Of a DNA stretch of 36,791 nucleotides, positions 33,257 to 36,791 are shown in pieces. A program made the translations under genes and the position numbers. Each line of letters begins with the position of its first letter. The stretch's first letter is position 1. Source of the DNA: Clostridia bacterium (GTDB lineage Bacteria > Bacillota > Sulfobacillia > SLMV01). The notes under the pieces were generated by a model. It saw nothing but the letters and a program-made list of their open reading frames with translations. It had not been told where the DNA came from and ran no database searches. Where the stretch lies: contig PUNF01000137.1 of NCBI GenBank assembly GCA_003552525.1, positions 1-36,791 of the forward strand. Direction: 5' to 3'.

Positions 33257-34558
33257 TCACTCGGTTGGCGAGCAGGCCTCGGTCAATTCCTCGAGCACGT
33301 CGCAGGCTTTCCACAATTCTTCCTCGGGGATCATGAGCGGGGGCGTCAGGCGGATAACCTGTCCGGCGACGCCGGCGGGCACGAAGAGATATCCGCGCTC
33401 CAAGGCCGCATCCAACACCTTTTGCACGATGCCGCCATCCGGTGCACCGGTCGAGGGATCCACGTATTCGATGCCCACCATCAATCCGAGACCGCGTACA
33501 TCACCCACGCAGCCGAATCGATTCGGCCAACTGGAGAGGTGTTCAAGCAGTCGTTCGCCCAGCCGAAGGCTCCGCTCTGGCAGCGCATCCCCCTGCAACA
33601 CCTCCAAGGTGGCGATCCCGGCGGCGGCGGAAATCGTGTTCCCCCCGAACGTCGTTCCATGGCTTCCGACGGGCCATCCACCGAGCAAATCCCTCGGGCC
33701 GGCCAGGGCACTGATCGGGAATCCCGATGCCATGGCCTTTGCCACGCACATTAGGTCGGGCGTAACCCCCAACCGATCTGCCGCGAACATGGCCCCGGTT
33801 CGCCCGAAACCGGTCTGTATTTCGTCAAACACGAGCAGGATGCCATGCGCATCGCAGAGGGAGCGAAGCCCCCTGAGGAACCGCGCCGGTACCGGGATGA
33901 ATCCTCCCTCTCCCTGTACGGGTTCGATGATGATCGCGGCAACCTCATCGGGGGGTGCCACCCGGTCCATGTGTTCCTCGAGGGCGGATAGGCACTCTAG
34001 GTCGCACTCCTCTGCGCTTCGGCGATGCCACGGGCAGCGGAAGCAGTTGGGATAGGCGGCGAAGCTGACCCCCGGAAGAAGCGGGCCGTAACCGCGTTGG
34101 TGGCCGGCCTTGGAGCCCGTTACGGACGTGGCCCCGATGGTTCTACCGTGAAAGGATCCGTGGAAGGCAATGAAACGAAAACGACCGCTGACATATCTTG
34201 CCAGCTTGAGGGCCGCATCCACGGCTTCTGCACCGCTGTTGCCAAACCAGACCATGTCGAGTGGGTCGGGCAACAGGTCGATCAGCTTCTCCGCGAGATC
34301 CAGCTGTGCCCCGGTGCCCATCACACCTGCCGGCGCGTGAATCACACGGTCCATCTGGGATCGGGCGGCATCCACCACCGCTGGATGGTTGTGTCCCACG
34401 TTGGCGACGGCGAACCCCGCCATCATGTCGACGACACGACGCCCCTCGGACTCTAACCATACCCCGCTGGCACGATCGATCGGTATGTTGGGCCAATCAT
34501 CACTTACCACCGGTGGCACAAGGCGATCCAGGCGGCTCTTCATGTCCGCACGCTTCAT
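33257..34558 (-). CDS. Class III aminotransferase (GabT/acetylornithine type)
   Basis: This is a 433-aa PLP fold-type I enzyme. Motifs: GRRVVDMMAGFAVANVGHNHP, FGNSGAEAVDAALKLAR, the GSFHGRTIGATSVTGSK segment, IIIEPVQGEGGFIPVP, LLVFDEIQTGFGRTG and the PLP lysine in CVAKAMASGFPISAL. A cysteine-rich insert (NCFRCPWHRRSAEECDLEC) is characteristic of the archaeal and Firmicute 4-aminobutyrate aminotransferase-like branch. That branch also contains ornithine aminotransferases and, in Pyrococcus, a broad amino-acid racemase (recalled from literature), so a racemase is a real alternative. ATG 34558 is preceded by GAGGA. It is probably the last gene of the usp-zinc ribbon-aminotransferase run, 72 nt after the zinc-ribbon gene. 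Confidence 0.9.
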   Translation of the reverse strand: MKRADMKSRLDRLVPPVVSDDWPNIPIDRASGVWLESEGRRVVDMMAGFAVANVGHNHPAVVDAARSQMDRVIHAPAGVMGTGAQLDLAEKLIDLLPDPLDMVWFGNSGAEAVDAALKLARYVSGRFRFIAFHGSFHGRTIGATSVTGSKAGHQRGYGPLLPGVSFAAYPNCFRCPWHRRSAEECDLECLSALEEHMDRVAPPDEVAAIIIEPVQGEGGFIPVPARFLRGLRSLCDAHGILLVFDEIQTGFGRTGAMFAADRLGVTPDLMCVAKAMASGFPISALAGPRDLLGGWPVGSHGTTFGGNTISAAAGIATLEVLQGDALPERSLRLGERLLEHLSSWPNRFGCVGDVRGLGLMVGIEYVDPSTGAPDGGIVQKVLDAALERGYLFVPAGVAGQVIRLTPPLMIPEEELWKACDVLEELTEACSPTE

Positions 34559-34630
34559 ATCCTCACACGCCCCTTTCCGGTACGAGGAATCGCTGGGTCA
34601 TCAAGGGTGGGACGGGCCAGGAAAGCCACC

Positions 34631-34867
34631 CTAAGTCTCATCGTATTCGTGTCCGCAGCTCCAGCACCGGACACTTCCCGGCCATCTCCTGGCGCCACAA
34701 TCCGTACATCGCCCCCGGGTACCCGGCTTCACCCGAACGCGCGGTGCCGAAAAATCCGGGCGCGCCTCCGTAGAGTGCCCTGCTTCGTCGGGTGGCGTCC
34801 GTCCACGGAATAGGTAGATCGCCACCCCCAGCAGGATGAGGGCAAGGGCAATGTACAGCAGTGTCAT
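34631..34867 (-). CDS. Small membrane protein with C-terminal zinc ribbon
   Basis: A 78-aa protein. Residues 2-20 (TLLYIALALILLGVAIYLF) form a single membrane helix. A short linker then leads to a zinc ribbon: C54 and C57 in RCTDCGARR, and C68 and C71 in RCWSCGHEYDE. The family is not recognised. The ATG overlaps the stop of the universal stress protein by 4 nt (ATGA), so the two are made together. The layout suggests a membrane-tethered metal or protein-binding module; nothing more specific can be said. Confidence 0.8.
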   Translation of the reverse strand: MTLLYIALALILLGVAIYLFRGRTPPDEAGHSTEARPDFSAPRVRVKPGTRGRCTDCGARRWPGSVRCWSCGHEYDET

Positions 34868-35340
34868 TCTGCTCCAGCCTCCACTTGTTCGGCGTAGAAC
34901 GCGTCACCCCGGATAATCAGGACCGAGCAACGTGCGTTGCGCGCGACGCGCTCACCTACGCTCCCGAGGAACACCGAGGCGAGCCCCGTGATCCCCCGGC
35001 TACCCATGAGGATGAGGTCCACATCGCGCTTTCGGGCTGTCTTGACGATCTGCGAGCCGGGATCCCCGTGGGCCAGCACGCCCTCCACGCTGACACCATT
35101 CCTACGCATCTGTTCTACGGCTTCTTCGAGCAGTTGCTTACCGTGTTCCTCGAGGAAACTCATGACGTTCACGCGCCAGACGTCGACGCCCTCGTAAATC
35201 GCCGTCGTCGGTATCACGTGGATCATGATGACCTCGGGAATCTCGTACTTCTCCACCATGGTGGCCGCGAATTCCGCCGCTTCGAGGGAGTGTTCCGATC
35301 CATCGATGGCGACGAGGATACGTTCCAGTTCCGTTCTCAA
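34864..35340 (-). CDS. Universal stress protein (UspA family)
   Basis: A 158-aa single-domain Usp. The N-terminal strand is ILVAIDGSEHSLEAAEFA, and the ATP-binding loop is present as MGSRGITGLASVFLGSVGERV, with ARCSVLIIRG as the last strand. The nucleotide-binding form (G-x2-G-x9-GS) fits. TTG 35340 is preceded by GGAGGAGAG. It heads the minus-strand run with the zinc-ribbon peptide and diverges from the SleB-like gene across about 250 bp that contains several TTTAC/GTAAA inverted repeats. Usp proteins bind ATP or AMP under stress; the specific role is unknown. Confidence 0.93.
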   Translation of the reverse strand: MRTELERILVAIDGSEHSLEAAEFAATMVEKYEIPEVIMIHVIPTTAIYEGVDVWRVNVMSFLEEHGKQLLEEAVEQMRRNGVSVEGVLAHGDPGSQIVKTARKRDVDLILMGSRGITGLASVFLGSVGERVARNARCSVLIIRGDAFYAEQVEAGAE

Positions 35341-35388
35341 GTCTCTCTCCTCCTGATGCCAGCAAGATAATGTGCTTCACTGCGCAGA

Positions 35389-35464
35389 TTGTTTACCCCC
35401 CGTGAAGTATTTACACGCGGATCACACAAGTTCCTCCAACCTCAAGGGCAGGCCGTGTAAACAA
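35389..35464. promoter_or_regulatory. Inverted-repeat cluster in usp/sleB divergent region
   Basis: TTGTTTAC (35389-35396) and TTTACACG (35410-35417) each find an inverted partner in CGTGTAAACAA (35454-35464). The sites lie between the divergent starts of usp and the SleB-like gene and could bind a regulator or form alternative RNA structures. No regulator gene is adjacent. Confidence 0.4.
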
Positions 35465-35496
35465 CCTGTAAGGTGCTTCCTGGAGGGCATTCTGTC

Positions 35497-35502
35497 TATA
35501 AT
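35497..35502 (+). promoter_or_regulatory. Candidate -10 of the SleB-like gene
   Basis: A consensus TATAAT at 35497-35502, 87 nt before the GTG start. The -35 region (about 35474-35479) is poor, so it may need an activator or be read by another sigma factor. Confidence 0.4.
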
Positions 35503-35588
35503 GGGCAAAACGATACCGGGCCTCCGGTGTCGTGCGAGGTCGATTGGAGAAGATAACGAGACGTAGTCCGATAGAAAGGGTGAGCGAT

Positions 35589-36530
35589 GTGACAGGTATG
35601 TATGCCACGGCTACCGCGCCATGCATCAAGACACGATGTTGGGCGATCGCCCTGGCCCTGGCCCTATGCCTCGCACCCTACTTCGCGGCCAACATGACCG
35701 CACAGGCCGCAACGCCTCCAAGTATTATCGTCAACGATACACCGCTGGAGACCTCCGTCACACCCATCGTGGTGGAGAATCGTTTGATGGTGTCCGTGGC
35801 GGACTTTGCCCACCTGGTGGGAGGCAGTGTGCACTTGCACAGCCCGACCGGGGTCATGCGATTCCTGTCTCCGGTGGCGGGCTTTATCCTGCAGTCAGGC
35901 GACAGGGCGGTATATGGGCATCCCGAGATTACCGAGCAACCCGTCGCGCCGGTCATGCGGGGGGATCACCTGATGGTCTCCGTGCGCTTTTTGGCAGAAG
36001 CGTTCGGGTGGGAGCTGGATTGGGATGCAAGTCAGCACGCCGTCGTTTTGCACTTTGAGCCGGTAGATACCGTTCCCGTCCCCGAGGAGGCGTCGGAAGA
36101 GGAAACCGATGACACCGATGACAACGTGTTCTCCGCAGTGGATTATCATCCCACGGAAGAAGAAATGGAGCTATTCGTTCGGACGGTCAGTGCCGAGTCT
36201 CCCAACGAGCCTCTGGAAGGCCAGACTGCGGTGGCAGCGGTCATCGTAAACCGTGTACTCTCCGATGACTTTCCCAATACCCTTTGGGAAGTACTCACCG
36301 CGCCCAACCAGTTCTGCGTGGTCGAAAATGGCCAGGTAGAACGACCGATCGTGGACGGTGCCGAAGAGGCGGTACAGCGGGCGCTCGCCGGTGAAGACCC
36401 CTCCGAGGGTGCTTTCTTCTTCTTCGCCTTTAACCGCGTGTCACGCAACACGCAAACCGGGGCCTGGATGTACAGTCTGCCCGAGACGGTCCGCATCGGT
36501 GTACACAGTTTCCGCGCCATGCCGAAGTAG
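35589..36530 (+). CDS. SleB-type cell-wall hydrolase with copper-amine-oxidase-like N-terminal domain
   Basis: A 313-aa exported protein. A signal peptide (CWAIALALALCLAPYFAANMTAQA) is followed by the substrate-free beta-alpha repeat domain often labelled copper amine oxidase N-terminal domain (about 40-155; IIVNDTPLETSVTPIVVENRLMVSV and MRGDHLMVSVRFLAEAFGWELDW). An acidic linker (EEASEEETDDTDD) leads to the SleB hydrolase (about 195-310): ELFVRTVSAESPNEPLEGQTAVAAVIVNR contains the catalytic glutamate and LWEVLTAPNQFCVV the conserved core. SleB is a spore-cortex lytic transglycosylase; similar proteins also act in vegetative walls, so sporulation is not proved. I chose GTG 35589 (AAGGG 8 nt upstream). 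Confidence 0.9.
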   Translation: MTGMYATATAPCIKTRCWAIALALALCLAPYFAANMTAQAATPPSIIVNDTPLETSVTPIVVENRLMVSVADFAHLVGGSVHLHSPTGVMRFLSPVAGFILQSGDRAVYGHPEITEQPVAPVMRGDHLMVSVRFLAEAFGWELDWDASQHAVVLHFEPVDTVPVPEEASEEETDDTDDNVFSAVDYHPTEEEMELFVRTVSAESPNEPLEGQTAVAAVIVNRVLSDDFPNTLWEVLTAPNQFCVVENGQVERPIVDGAEEAVQRALAGEDPSEGAFFFFAFNRVSRNTQTGAWMYSLPETVRIGVHSFRAMPK

Positions 36531-36559
36531 ACACGGCATCGCGCCGCAGGCATCAACTG

Positions 36560-36590
36560 GACCCGTCCTGTCAGAGCGGACGGGTCTTCT
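36560..36590 (+). terminator. Terminator after the SleB-like gene
   Basis: GACCCGTCC (36560-36568) pairs with GGACGGGTC (36578-36586) as a perfect 9-bp stem with a 9-nt loop, followed by TTCTCATTT. It lies 30 nt after the stop codon of the SleB-like gene. Confidence 0.75.
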
Positions 36591-36676
36591 CATTTCGCGG
36601 ATACTGGAAAACCCGGGGACGGGCAGTTATCATGAATCCAGAACGAGGGTGCGCACCTTGAGGAGGTCTGTTTTCT

Positions 36677-36791
36677 TTGCCGGACAAACGTGTGCGATAC
36701 ATCTCCCGAGAACTCGGATTGCGGGCGGTCGCCGCCACGACCACGGAGGCCATCGCCGACGCCCACCAGGCCCACGAGACCACGCCCACCG
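36677..36791 (+). CDS. hslO: Hsp33 family redox chaperone HslO (5' end only)
   Basis: The last 115 bases open with TTG at 36677 behind GAGGAGG (36660-36666) and read MPDKRVRYISRELGLRAVA, followed by ATTTEAIADAHQAHETTPT, the typical Hsp33 N-terminus (RAFAATTTELVEEAR...HxTSP in relatives). The frame is open to the window edge, so only 38 codons are seen; the zinc-binding cysteine switch lies beyond. Hsp33 is a cytosolic holdase activated by oxidation. It is downstream of a terminator and so probably has its own promoter in 36591-36660. Confidence 0.8.
   Translation, partial: MPDKRVRYISRELGLRAVAATTTEAIADAHQAHETTPT

Noticed and set aside
1-36791. tRNA, rRNA, CRISPR array, transposase or attachment sites
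   Set aside because: None could be seen in the intergenic regions on either strand.

Overview
The window looks like a chromosomal segment of a Bacillota-type (Firmicutes) bacterium of fairly high G+C (about 60% by eye). The clues are consistent GGAGG-type ribosome binding sites, frequent TTG and GTG starts, an AddA/AddB-like recombination nuclease pair, a SleB hydrolase fused to copper-amine-oxidase-like N-terminal repeats, and a tungsten-type aldehyde:ferredoxin oxidoreductase that suggests anaerobic amino-acid or aldehyde metabolism. I see no insertion sequence, prophage, CRISPR array, rRNA or tRNA. The genus cannot be named from this sequence alone.

Layout. 1-7.7 kb: a family 2 glycosyltransferase (+) facing addB-addA (-). 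7.6-11.1 kb: a selenium operon (-) of an Lrp/AsnC regulator, selA, selD and a small basic protein, ending in a clear intrinsic terminator. selD is itself a selenoprotein gene: the open frame starting at 9011 is only its 3' part. The true start is at 9074, with an in-frame UGA (Sec18) at 9021-9023 followed by a plausible bacterial SECIS hairpin. 11.1-15.5 kb: an Ogt-type DNA alkyltransferase and an operon of nitroreductase, M55 D-aminopeptidase, DUF1893 and AOR (-). 15.6-16.8 kb: two unrecognised genes diverging from a 420-bp region that holds a 9-bp inverted repeat, a possible 37-codon ORF and a perfect hairpin.

16.8-20.4 kb: an operon (-) of AroM-like protein, M42 aminopeptidase, threonine dehydrogenase and an orphan minC. 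20.6-25.2 kb: two MATE exporters (+) flanking an N-acyl-D-amino-acid deacylase. 25.2-29.4 kb (-): an orphan membrane-anchored peptide-type ABC substrate-binding protein, then threonine dehydratase-like, ComB-like and BioY genes in one tight operon. 29.6-33.2 kb (+): MoxR ATPase, DUF58 and DUF4129 membrane protein. 33.3-35.3 kb (-): universal stress protein, zinc-ribbon membrane peptide and class III aminotransferase. 35.6-36.5 kb (+): SleB-like hydrolase with terminator. The window ends inside the first codons of an Hsp33 (hslO) gene.

Taken together, much of the metabolic content concerns peptides and amino acids, including D-forms: M55 and M42 peptidases, D-acylamino-acid deacylase, threonine dehydrogenase and dehydratase, class III aminotransferase, and AOR that can oxidise aldehydes from 2-keto acids. 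The link between these operons is an inference. The best directly visible surprise is the Sec-containing SelD in an operon headed by an Lrp-type regulator and ended by an unrecognised small basic protein.
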